A stretch of DNA of 64,000 nucleotides from Onchidella celtica (lineage: Eukaryota; Mollusca; Gastropoda; Systellommatophora; Onchidiidae): assembly GCA_963931925.1 (NCBI GenBank), contig OZ007569.1:21217982-21281981 (forward strand), in the 5' to 3' direction. Positions 1-14,653 of the stretch are shown piece by piece. The position numbers and the translations under genes are program-made. Positions within the stretch are counted from its first letter, which is position 1; every line of letters begins with the position of its first letter. The notes under the pieces were generated by a model, which was not told the origin of the DNA, did no database searches, and saw only the letters and a list, made by a program, of their open reading frames with translations.

Positions 1-365
1 AGATTTTATTACATAAAATGAAAAAAAAGTAAGATTTTCATGATGATGCTGAAGCTGCAGTGAGCACCAACTTCATACCTCCTCTATTTTTCTTCAACTT
101 TCCTTTTTGCAGACATATAAAATTCATTAAAACTTAATTTTTATGAATTTTTATCTGTAACACCCTAATTCTTGAGGTTTTCCCCCAAATCCTCTGGCAG
201 TGAGGGAAAGTTTTTAAAGGAAAAATGGTGTGGCAGCCAAAGGGTTAACATCTTAGTGTAGAGTTACATTGTCCTCATTTATGTTTCTATTTGTTTTGGA
301 AATACCAATGTGAAATTGAAAATATAATCATCCTATGCTATTTTGGGAAAGGGGTTTCATTTATA
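1..365. other. Intron sequence left of the LTR element
   Basis: AT-rich sequence with no convincing exon. It is the left part of the PSMC1 intron that the LTR retrotransposon interrupts; the same intron resumes at 8752 and ends at the acceptor before 8821. The upstream PSMC1 exons, coding for roughly the first 90 residues, lie outside the window. Confidence 0.6.
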
Positions 366-370
366 CTTTA
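366..370. repeat. Target-site duplication CTTTA, left copy
   Basis: CTTTA lies directly before the left LTR, and the same five bases follow the right LTR at 8747-8751. A 5-bp duplication is usual for Ty3/gypsy integrases. It shows that both element ends come from one insertion. Confidence 0.9.
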
Positions 371-1560
371 TGTCACAAATCCCAGACTGGGAGATGTAAT
401 AAGTTATGACAGGACAACAATCACGAACAAACAAGTTAACACTTAACAGAACAATCCATCAGACTCACACATTTATTAACCATAATTATACAGATAATAG
501 CGCAATTACATACATTATATTATTGAAAAGAACTGCCGTACAACGGCCTTATTCTCACACACACTCTCCCTCGGATCCACAATCCGGTAGTTACTCCTAA
601 AGGCACTTCGGCCTCAGCCTCTCCCCCTCAGGGTTTTAATAGCACATTAGTAATTCACTGGCACCGCAGTCTCTCAATATCACCTTCCTATTGTCATACA
701 CCTTAGCACTCCCCTAGCACCTCAGCAGGGCAATAACACATTATCATTTCAATAGACATTATCCTTTCACCAGTACATTATTAGTTCACTAGTCCCTCAA
801 CATGGCAATAGTGCATTATCACATTCACGCTCATATCTACGTCCCTGTCCGTGGCCTGACTGCCACGACTTTATGTGCCTCTACTGTCCTGCACTGACAG
901 CCTCACTTCTGGCCAATGTGTGGCCTCCGGCCCTATGCTGGCCTATCCCCTGTGCTCATCGAGGTGGCTCTGCGGCCCGTCCTCGACACCTACAAGAATA
1001 ACATTACATTGGTATAATACCCTACCATTTCTATTCACTCCACCTCTCCTTACAACCCATGAAGCGTACACACACTAGTTCACCTTTCACTCACCACACA
1101 TCTTACGGTAACACACCTCCATCGGAGTACACACTACTCACTCGCGCTACAAATCCATGAACTCACTTTCATCTATCGCTCATGGCGCACATTGCTATAT
1201 CCAATACCAAGGACTTCCACATTCCTCACATATACTTATTTACATCATGGTAATAGACGAATATAATATAATACATCAATCATAATTATCAATCAACGTT
1301 CTACCTACCAGTCATACTGGAAAAACTCTCTCACTGGTCTCTCGACTACTCCCCTTATGTCCGCCCGATGGGCTCTTATTCACAGGTCCGTTCCGTAGGG
1401 CCTTCTAACTTGCAGTGATAGTAATACAGCGCTTTCGCCTCATTCAGACCCCCCCACTACTCACAACAGCACGCTTAACTTACTTCTCTACCGTGAGTCC
1501 TTCTTACTCTACACCCGCTCTGTAGCAATCCCCTTAATTGCACTCACTCCACTCGTGACA
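371..1560 (-). repeat. 3' LTR (left copy)
   Basis: 1190 bp with TGTCAC/GTGACA ends. Reading it against the right copy I found one difference, an A here at about position 919 versus T at about 8105. Short open frames inside it occur identically in both LTRs and are not genes. The element is read on the minus strand, so this is the 3' LTR. Confidence 0.95.
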
Positions 1561-1580
1561 TCATCCCCCACCCCAAAAAA
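1561..1580 (-). promoter_or_regulatory. Polypurine tract of the LTR element
   Basis: Immediately inside the 3' LTR the minus strand reads as a purine-rich run (T7, then GGGGTGGGGGATGA). This is the expected position and composition of the plus-strand primer for reverse transcription. The stretch between it and the pol stop (about 1581-1918) is AT-rich 3' untranslated sequence with no gene. Confidence 0.75.
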
Positions 1581-1918
1581 ATTAATGCAATTAATTTCAA
1601 ATCGCATCAAGATGACTGTCAACGAGTGAGCGTGAGCAATACCTACACTAAAAAAAAACTGACCTAGCAGTTCCCCTAGTATATAAAATACCGAAATCAG
1701 GGGAAAATATGGGGATCAATATGGCCTGCAATATGCATATATGTGTCACATCATGAATAGCTAACTAAACACAATATCTAATACAGAATCAAAAGCCAAT
1801 CAACCTATCAACCATTCTTCATATCATATTTATAATGTCAATATTGTAAAGTCGACTCATTCACACAGATCCTGTCAATGTTCCTGTCCTCCGATGTATA
1901 GGCTCCTGAAATCTTCCC

Positions 1919-4900
1919 CTAGGCTCGACTAAGGTAGTCGGCGATATGATTGCTGGTTCCTGGAATTGGTTGAATAACGAAGGTATACGGCTGCAAAGCC
2001 AATGCCCATCTAGACAAGCGTGGGCTGGACGAACGATTCTTCGTCAAAAATGTCAGTGGCTTGTGGTCTGTCTGGATACAAAATTCTCGTCCCATGAGAT
2101 AACGTCCTAATTTCTGGACGGACCACACAATGGCAAGACACTCACGCTCTATCACAGAATACTTTCTTTCTCTCTGCAATAACTTCCTACTGACATAACA
2201 TACAGGATGGAGACATTCGTTCTTCTCCTGTAGAAGACAAGCGCCGACACCAGAGTCCGACGCATCCGTTCTGAGGATAAAATTAGATCGAAAATCGGGT
2301 AATATCAGAATGGGTGACGATGATAATGCTGTCACCAAATTATCAAATGCTGTCTGACATTCAGACGTCCACTGGACCTTATCGGGTTGTCCCTTCTTAG
2401 TAAGGTCAGTAAGAGAAGATGACAAGGAGGAAAAATTTGGAATGAACTTTCTGTAATAATTTAAAATTCCCACTAAGCTTCTGACTTGTTTCTTTGTTTT
2501 AGGGATTTGCAACCCTACTAACTTGTCAATTTTTGTTTCTTCAGGTCTCTGAACACCTCTACCCACAATATGTCCTAAGAATACTATCTCTGGACATGCC
2601 AAATCCATCTTTGCGGGTTTAGCAGTTAACCCAAAATGACGTAATCGTTGAAAAATTACTGTTAGTGTCTGAATATGATCAGACCATGTCGACGTATGGC
2701 ATGCTATATCGTCAAAGAATGACACGACATTAGGTATGTCCTTCAACACTAATCTCATTAATCGTGCAAACGTCGCTGGCGCGTTTACCAACCCAAATGG
2801 CATGACCTTAAATTGGAATAATCCAATGGGCGTTTGGAACGCCGTGTATTGTTTAGACTCCTCAGTAAGCGGGATTTCCCAATAACCTTTCGTTAAATCT
2901 ATCTTGGAAAACCACGTGGACCCGGCCAATGAAGCTATTAATTCCTCCTGAAACGGAATAGGCTCCCTATCGCCTACCGTAATAGTGTTCAATCTTCGAA
3001 AATCAATACAGAACCGCACCGATCCATCAAGTTTTTTCACGAGGACGATGGGTGATGAATACGGCGATGTTGATGGTTCTATCACATCTAACTTCAACAT
3101 TGACTCAACTTCCTTTATGACTCTATCTCTCGAAGAAAAAGGCAACGGATACGGTCTAAGAAATACTGGCTTATCCGAAGTCAACTTTATTTGGTGCTGG
3201 ATCACCGTAGTGCGACCCGGCAAATCCGTAACAACATCCGGAAATGACGCTAACAGGGTCTCAAGTTCCCTACTCCTTGAACTCGTAAGGTCAGGGTTAA
3301 TTTTTACGTCCCTGTAACCTTGTGTCGGAGTTAACTCCGGCAATTGAATTTGTAACTCTTCCTGCGCCTCGGTGTCGCTTACGTCACCGTCCAACTGGTC
3401 AACGACCCCCGTACAAGCAGTAGAGAAGACAGTCTCCTCTGGTCTTGTCTGTGCACACAGATATTGTGGTCTCTCATAAAATCTCTGTAGCATATTAACA
3501 TGGAAAACCTTACTCGTTCCATCAATGTGGATAGCGTAATCTACCTTTGAAACAACTCGCTCAATAACATAAGGGCCTTTCCATGTCATCAATAACTTAT
3601 TATGGTCCGTAGGTAACAACAACAGAACCTTGTCTCCTGGCTTAAAAATTCTCAGTTTGGAACCTCTATCTTTATAGTCTTTTGCTCTTTTCGAAGCGAT
3701 ACCAGAAGCTTCTTCTGCTATAGTGCGCGCTGAAGATAGTCTTTCTCTTAAATCAACAAGGTACTGAAACACCGAAATCTGCTCATCGTCTCCCGATGAT
3801 GGCGACGTCATCATGTCCCGAAGAACATCAGTTGGGCCCCTAGGACTACGACCGTACATCATTTCGAACGGCGAGAATCCCGTTGACTCCTGCCGTACCT
3901 CTTTGTACGCGAATAACACTGCAGGGATATATCTATCCCAATCTTTAGGGCGATCAGCAGCTACCTTACGCAGCATCGTCTTTAACGTCGAGTTCAATCT
4001 CTCGCACATGCCATTAGCCTGCGGATGATAAGGGGTGGTAGTGATGGGTTGTATACTGAATAGGCGGAACAATTCCTTCATCATCTCCGACGTAAATTGC
4101 GCGCCCCTATCAGACAGAATTTGCTCTGGTATTCCTACCCTAGCGAAAATTGCAAACAACGCTTCCGCGACTGCCTCAGACGTTATGGTCCGCAGAGGAA
4201 CCGCCTCTGGCCATCTCGTAGCATTACATATGACCGTTAAGAAAAATCGATTCCCCCTATCGGTCGCTGGGTGAATGGGGCCAACAAGGTCTATCGAGAC
4301 CTTTTTAAACGGTTCCGAGACCGTGGGGATCTTCTGAAGAGGAGCCTGGGGTGTACGACCCTTATGCGTCGTCTTTTGGCACGCACTGCACGTCTTACAA
4401 TAGACTTGCACATCTCTGTGGATCGATGGCCAGTAAAAATTTTTTAGAACCCTTTCTTTGGTTCTAGCTATCCCCATATGACCCGCTAATGGGACATCAT
4501 GTGCCAAATGCAATACTGTTGCGATCAGCAACGCTGGCACAACGACCTGCTTTAAAATGGAGGACACCGTTACATACTTACGGAACAGAATGCCCGCCTG
4601 AACAACAAAGGAGGACGACCCGTTCTTATATCTCCTCGTTTTCTCGGTTCGCGCTTCCCCAAAACATGGGTTTAATGATGGGTCCTCCCTTTGTAATCTC
4701 GCCAAGCGCTCTGGCGTGATATCTAGGTTGACCGCTGGCGTCGCCAAAGGTCTAATCTTATCTTTATCCGCTACCCGTCGACGTGTTTCGACCGCGGCGC
4801 AAAAGTCAATACCTTTTGATTGCGACCATGCTTGCACGTTCTCATCGGAAGGGGAAACTACCCGCGATACATTCCCAATGATGAGCTGGGCGCCTGGAAA

Positions 4901-5410
4901 ACAACCAACGACTGCTTCGACTTCCCCGCTAAGGAAAGGTGTATCTATCATTATTCTTGCCATGGGTAATTTCTCAGTGGCCCCCGAAAATTGGATGCAC
5001 GGGACAGTCTCACCTGTAAGCTGTGAATCCCGAATGCAATCCCTATGCACTCCCACAACGGTAGATCCTGTATCTCGTAAAACCGAGACCGGTTCGTCCC
5101 CAACAAACCCCGGATAAACCCTAAGACCACCTCCTGTATGACATGAATTTATAACGGGGATCTTTCTCCCACAAGGTAAAACACCGGAAGATAATAACTT
5201 CTCACAACTGGGACACTTAGAATACTGTCCGCCTCCGTTGTCCGATGTAACACACGCAGCCGCATGATGAAATTTATTTGGGGAACATGGGCTAGAGCTA
5301 CTGTCCACGTTCGCCGCTATCCTACCTGCAGGGCAATTCACGCTGATGTGATCTGCTCTACCGCAGTTCCAACACTTCGCGGCCCTACACTCGCGTGAAA
5401 AGTGACCCAC
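1919..5410 (-). CDS. pol: Pol polyprotein: zinc knuckles, protease, integrase, RT, RNase H
   Basis: 1163 residues as read from a GTG at 5410. The frame is already open from about 5511, so this start is nominal and expression by -1 frameshift from gag is likely. Domains in order: two CCHC zinc knuckles (one split by the nominal start); aspartic protease DTG at about 113-115; integrase HHCC finger with H304, H311, C338 and C341; catalytic D374, D434 and E470 with D35E spacing; a GPY module near 611; reverse transcriptase with D838 and the FFDD box at 898-901; RNase H acidic residues near 1049, 1088 and 1115. The protein stops at the end of RNase H, as in Gmr1-like elements. No internal stop or missing catalytic residue was seen. 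Confidence 0.95.
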   Translation of the reverse strand: MGHFSRECRAAKCWNCGRADHISVNCPAGRIAANVDSSSSPCSPNKFHHAAACVTSDNGGGQYSKCPSCEKLLSSGVLPCGRKIPVINSCHTGGGLRVYPGFVGDEPVSVLRDTGSTVVGVHRDCIRDSQLTGETVPCIQFSGATEKLPMARIMIDTPFLSGEVEAVVGCFPGAQLIIGNVSRVVSPSDENVQAWSQSKGIDFCAAVETRRRVADKDKIRPLATPAVNLDITPERLARLQREDPSLNPCFGEARTEKTRRYKNGSSSFVVQAGILFRKYVTVSSILKQVVVPALLIATVLHLAHDVPLAGHMGIARTKERVLKNFYWPSIHRDVQVYCKTCSACQKTTHKGRTPQAPLQKIPTVSEPFKKVSIDLVGPIHPATDRGNRFFLTVICNATRWPEAVPLRTITSEAVAEALFAIFARVGIPEQILSDRGAQFTSEMMKELFRLFSIQPITTTPYHPQANGMCERLNSTLKTMLRKVAADRPKDWDRYIPAVLFAYKEVRQESTGFSPFEMMYGRSPRGPTDVLRDMMTSPSSGDDEQISVFQYLVDLRERLSSARTIAEEASGIASKRAKDYKDRGSKLRIFKPGDKVLLLLPTDHNKLLMTWKGPYVIERVVSKVDYAIHIDGTSKVFHVNMLQRFYERPQYLCAQTRPEETVFSTACTGVVDQLDGDVSDTEAQEELQIQLPELTPTQGYRDVKINPDLTSSRSRELETLLASFPDVVTDLPGRTTVIQHQIKLTSDKPVFLRPYPLPFSSRDRVIKEVESMLKLDVIEPSTSPYSSPIVLVKKLDGSVRFCIDFRRLNTITVGDREPIPFQEELIASLAGSTWFSKIDLTKGYWEIPLTEESKQYTAFQTPIGLFQFKVMPFGLVNAPATFARLMRLVLKDIPNVVSFFDDIACHTSTWSDHIQTLTVIFQRLRHFGLTAKPAKMDLACPEIVFLGHIVGRGVQRPEETKIDKLVGLQIPKTKKQVRSLVGILNYYRKFIPNFSSLSSSLTDLTKKGQPDKVQWTSECQTAFDNLVTALSSSPILILPDFRSNFILRTDASDSGVGACLLQEKNECLHPVCYVSRKLLQRERKYSVIERECLAIVWSVQKLGRYLMGREFCIQTDHKPLTFLTKNRSSSPRLSRWALALQPYTFVIQPIPGTSNHIADYLSRA

Positions 5411-6597
5411 GCGTCCGCAAGTCCAACACTCCGCTCCCTGTGCTGCACTAGGCCTGGGTCCCCGTGACCCATCGCGACCGGAACTAGAGTCCCATGCCGT
5501 CGGTCATCGGCAAAGGTCACAAATCGCCCCCGGCCATTACCGCGACCTAGCCCTCCTGCTCGGTCAAACTTACCGGATCCATATGCCGGTGATTGGTGAT
5601 AGCCCCTACGCTGCCCCTGGGCTTGCCCACTATAGGCACCACGCTGACGCGACCTGTCCTTAAGTCCTGCCGGCGACCCTTCGACAACGGCGACGTACCC
5701 AGCATCTTGGACGTACGCCCTGGCGACTGGTTTGGACGGATGTGCCGTACGGTATGCTTCCGCCAACTTAGACGCCTCCTGCACCGTCGCGGGTTCGTTC
5801 TCTTTCAGGAAAGCCACCAGATCTTTGTGGCACGACGCGTACAGCTGGTCACGGATCATTAAGTCTTCCAGTTTAGCAAAATCCGCGCCCACATGCGCCA
5901 AGCCTACCCAGTTCGCGAAATATTCCGTTAGTCTCGCGACGAAGGCAGCAAAGTCCTCCCTGTTATCTGCACGTGCTCGCCTAAACTGCTCCCGGAAATA
6001 TTCCTCGGTACGCGCAAATCGGCGAAGCAGCAAAGCCTTCAGCTTATCGTAATCTTGCACGTCTTCGCGCTGTAGCTCTTTAAAGTAGGTTAACGCTCGC
6101 CCCTGCAATAGCGATGCCAGGTACGTGGCCCATAATTCCTTATTTTCCCCCCATTGCAATTGTGCGTTCAGTTCGAACCTGTAAAGGAAGGCGTCTATGT
6201 CGTCCTTCCGGTCGTCGAACGTAGGGAGCTTAATCCTAACGCCACCTTTATTGTGTACCTGCCGCTCAACTGTTTCCGTTGGCGTATTCTTTTTGATTTC
6301 CAACTCCGCGATTCTTATTCGCGCCTCTCTCTCATGCTGCTTATCTTCTAACTCCTTTAACTTAAACTCCCTTTCCTGCTCCTTATCCTGTCTCTCCTGT
6401 TGCTGAGCTTCTAACTCCTTTAACTTAAGCTCTCTTTCCTCTTCTCTCTGTCGCTCTTGAGCCTCTTTTTCTCGCTCTCTATCCTTAGCACGCTCATCGC
6501 GCATTTCTGCCTGCTGTTCTTTAATCCAGCCGCGTAGCTCTTCTCCCTCCAGGCCAAGTTCCTTACCCAACTTCATTAGTTGTTGGAGTTCCGCCAT
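5338..6597 (-). CDS. gag: Gag protein with coiled coil and SCAN-like capsid domain
   Basis: 419 residues starting with ATG at 6597. Residues about 25-100 are a highly charged E/K/R/Q-rich coiled coil with a duplicated ELKLKELEAQQ-type segment. Residues about 120-290 look like a retrotransposon capsid; about 198-284 (FREQFRRAR, then helices ending in an EASKLAEAYR-like segment) resemble the SCAN fold. The SCAN domain of vertebrate zinc-finger proteins is thought to derive from Gmr1-like Gag. Residues about 310-360 are basic and Gly/Arg-rich. The zinc knuckles are not in this frame but in the overlapping -1 frame that continues into pol, so the last 40-60 residues of this frame may rarely be made. 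Confidence 0.9.
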   Translation of the reverse strand: MAELQQLMKLGKELGLEGEELRGWIKEQQAEMRDERAKDREREKEAQERQREEERELKLKELEAQQQERQDKEQEREFKLKELEDKQHEREARIRIAELEIKKNTPTETVERQVHNKGGVRIKLPTFDDRKDDIDAFLYRFELNAQLQWGENKELWATYLASLLQGRALTYFKELQREDVQDYDKLKALLLRRFARTEEYFREQFRRARADNREDFAAFVARLTEYFANWVGLAHVGADFAKLEDLMIRDQLYASCHKDLVAFLKENEPATVQEASKLAEAYRTAHPSKPVARAYVQDAGYVAVVEGSPAGLKDRSRQRGAYSGQAQGQRRGYHQSPAYGSGKFDRAGGLGRGNGRGRFVTFADDRRHGTLVPVAMGHGDPGLVQHRERSVGLADAWVTFHASVGPRSVGTAVEQITSA

Positions 6598-7540
6598 TTC
6601 ACAGATTTATGGTTATGGTATCTATTATAAGACGACCAACCTGTCGGTATGATCACTAACGATACGACCAGAGACCTGAGATCACACCAGATATAACAAT
6701 ACCCGGTTGTCTCAAATACAATTCAGAAATTTACCTTTACAGCACAACTGATTCTATATCTATAAAATGCATAGCACTATTAATTATAAAAGAAAATAGA
6801 AACGACAAGAATGAAGAAATTCAGTAGAAGGACCACAAGTACGTCAAGGACAACGAACCAGACTAGGACAAAGACCTAAAAAAGAAAATATAGTGGAAAA
6901 AAAGTGCAACCTAACTACGCCGATTACACTACAAGGTACGAACAAGAACAGAGTCTGAAAAAAAAGAACGTATCTACAGAAAGGTAAGAGAGGGACAAGA
7001 GAGACGTCTTCCTAAAACAACGAGGAAGATGGGACGGCACAATCTAAACAAAAGTACAGGTCCCTACAGAACTGTTCACTGTGATGAACGAAGTTCCAAA
7101 TTTAGCCCACCTTTTGAAAAGGATAAACTAAGTTCAACACAGCAAACCCGCGCCACCGCCCGTATAATCTATAACGACAACAAAAACAGCAAAAACAGGG
7201 AAAAAGACAGATTAAAGGAACAGCCCACTATCCAGGGCACAAAAATTTTGACTTTTACTTAACTTTCACCCTTGATTTCAATTTCTCCCCTTCCTCGGAG
7301 CTCTGGCTGCTTGACCTCTACAGGCTGGCACACACACTCTGCAGAAATTTAGGTACACATTAGTACATATTTATCAAAATACATGCATCAATACATATTA
7401 TTATTCATAAACATACATAAATCATACCATCATGAAATTTCCATTCATCCCACGAACAAGGACAACAGCACGAATTCCTAGCACAACAGAAAAACAACTA
7501 GATATAACGAATACACAATGTCAAAATGACCACAGGTAAA

Positions 7541-7556
7541 CAGGACGAGCCCCCAG
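7541..7556 (-). promoter_or_regulatory. Primer-binding site matching tRNA-Pro
   Basis: One base inside the 5' LTR, the minus strand reads TGGGGGCTCGTCC. These 13 bases are complementary to the 3' end of animal proline tRNA (ending GGACGAGCCCCCA). They equal the start of the proline-tRNA site used by murine leukaemia type retroviruses. The position next to the LTR is exactly as required for first-strand priming. Confidence 0.85.
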
Positions 7557-8746
7557 TGTCACAAATCCCAGACTGGGAGATGTAATAAGTTATGACAGGA
7601 CAACAATCACGAACAAACAAGTTAACACTTAACAGAACAATCCATCAGACTCACACATTTATTAACCATAATTATACAGATAATAGCGCAATTACATACA
7701 TTATATTATTGAAAAGAACTGCCGTACAACGGCCTTATTCTCACACACACTCTCCCTCGGATCCACAATCCGGTAGTTACTCCTAAAGGCACTTCGGCCT
7801 CAGCCTCTCCCCCTCAGGGTTTTAATAGCACATTAGTAATTCACTGGCACCGCAGTCTCTCAATATCACCTTCCTATTGTCATACACCTTAGCACTCCCC
7901 TAGCACCTCAGCAGGGCAATAACACATTATCATTTCAATAGACATTATCCTTTCACCAGTACATTATTAGTTCACTAGTCCCTCAACATGGCAATAGTGC
8001 ATTATCACATTCACGCTCATATCTACGTCCCTGTCCGTGGCCTGACTGCCACGACTTTATGTGCCTCTACTGTCCTGCACTGACAGCCTCACTTCTGGCC
8101 TATGTGTGGCCTCCGGCCCTATGCTGGCCTATCCCCTGTGCTCATCGAGGTGGCTCTGCGGCCCGTCCTCGACACCTACAAGAATAACATTACATTGGTA
8201 TAATACCCTACCATTTCTATTCACTCCACCTCTCCTTACAACCCATGAAGCGTACACACACTAGTTCACCTTTCACTCACCACACATCTTACGGTAACAC
8301 ACCTCCATCGGAGTACACACTACTCACTCGCGCTACAAATCCATGAACTCACTTTCATCTATCGCTCATGGCGCACATTGCTATATCCAATACCAAGGAC
8401 TTCCACATTCCTCACATATACTTATTTACATCATGGTAATAGACGAATATAATATAATACATCAATCATAATTATCAATCAACGTTCTACCTACCAGTCA
8501 TACTGGAAAAACTCTCTCACTGGTCTCTCGACTACTCCCCTTATGTCCGCCCGATGGGCTCTTATTCACAGGTCCGTTCCGTAGGGCCTTCTAACTTGCA
8601 GTGATAGTAATACAGCGCTTTCGCCTCATTCAGACCCCCCCACTACTCACAACAGCACGCTTAACTTACTTCTCTACCGTGAGTCCTTCTTACTCTACAC
8701 CCGCTCTGTAGCAATCCCCTTAATTGCACTCACTCCACTCGTGACA
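7557..8746 (-). repeat. 5' LTR (right copy)
   Basis: 1190 bp with the same termini as the left LTR and one observed base difference. It should carry the element's promoter, firing leftward, antisense to PSMC1. Its outer end lies 74 bp before the PSMC1 exon at 8821. Confidence 0.95.
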
Positions 8747-8751
8747 CTTTA
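8747..8751. repeat. Target-site duplication CTTTA, right copy
   Basis: Five bases directly after the right LTR, identical to 366-370. Confidence 0.9.
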
Positions 8752-8793
8752 CTCTTTCCATTCATAATTTGAATTACAGGAGTAAATAATTAA

Positions 8794-13769
<4,976 letters not shown>

Positions 13770-14379
13770 ATTCTTTTAGTGTTAGATCTTTTCATCTCAG
13801 TGAACTGAATATTTTGTTTGCACAATGTCATCTCATTCAGATTCTTTTAAATGTTTGTGACTATTCTTACGTGTCAACTTGTTGAATGTGTGGTAGAAAG
13901 AGAGACTATAAAACACAAAGCAAAGTATGGGAGATAAAAGAGGCCATAACTTGTTCCTGCTTAAGATGGCATTCCTTCTACCTGCTTATTGTATACTGGC
14001 CAAATGCATCTGATCAGTGTGTTGATGGTTTAGCATCACATAGAAAACAAGTTCTAGATACCATGTACAAAGTAATTCGCAGAGAGCAAGATATTCCATT
14101 CTCAGGTGAAAACCTAGTTTCATTTTCCTATCTTACAATTTGTGTTGCATCAAAAACTGGTTGATGTGTAAATGTCTGAACATTTTTTAAGTAATCCGTT
14201 GAGAAATTCGAGTTGCAACCTTCTGCATTGGCCTTTGAAAGACCTTCTAGCAGCAGGTAGTAAAATGGGGTGAACTGTTGAACAGGAAAAGTTTATTTGG
14301 TAACATTGTTGAATGAATCTTGGGCATGCTTGCCTCGCCTATATAATGTCGGTTTGTTTTCATGTTGTGTTTGCAAACA

Positions 14380-14385
14380 AATAAA
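14380..14385 (+). terminator. Candidate PSMC1 polyadenylation signal AATAAA
   Basis: An AATAAA hexamer lies about 610 bases after the PSMC1 stop. It precedes the oppositely directed signal of the next gene, giving a tail-to-tail arrangement. No cleavage site can be confirmed from sequence alone. Confidence 0.45.
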
Positions 14386-14564
14386 GAAAGACAAGTCAGT
14401 TGACTTTTTTTTTTTAATACGATATATAATATGTTTGTCTGTCTGTGTTTTTGTGGCAAATCTGAAAATGTCAGTCGAACGTAAATCAGAATTTAAAAAA
14501 TTTTTTTTTGGTCATGGTTCAAAATGAAACAAGCAAGACTTGGTGTTCATCACACATTCCAACA

Positions 14565-14570
14565 TTTATT
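14565..14570 (-). terminator. Candidate polyadenylation signal of the 14.7-23.1 kb gene
   Basis: TTTATT on the plus strand (AATAAA on the minus strand), about 85 bases past the stop codon at 14654. The spacing suits a short 3' UTR. Confidence 0.5.
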
Positions 14571-14653
14571 ATTGCAAAACTAAAAGCTCATGCTTATTTC
14601 TTGTACATATTATCACAATCTCACACCGCTTCTAATAAAACAAAAATATCACG

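Larger units (their letters stand above)
371..8746 (-). mobile_element. Complete Gmr1-like Ty3/gypsy LTR retrotransposon
   Basis: An 8376-bp element lies antisense to PSMC1. On the minus strand the order is 5' LTR (8746-7557), primer-binding site, leader, gag (6597-5338), pol (ending 1919), polypurine tract and 3' LTR (1560-371). Both LTRs are 1190 bp, begin TGTCAC and end GTGACA, and are flanked by CTTTA. In pol the domain order is protease, integrase, reverse transcriptase, RNase H. This is the Ty1/copia order, but the reverse transcriptase and the integrase GPY module are of Ty3/gypsy type. That combination defines the Gmr1 group, first described from cod and other deuterostomes. Both reading frames are long and open, so the copy may be autonomous; activity is inference. 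The leader 6598-7556 has no convincing gene. Confidence 0.95.

Noticed and set aside
406..1078. Two short open frames in the left LTR, repeated at 7592-8264
   Set aside because: They are present identically in both LTRs (one residue change), have no protein-like features and lie on the strand opposite gag-pol.
2985..6406. Plus-strand open frames within the LTR element
   Set aside because: They are antisense shadows of gag and pol, with no domain signatures.
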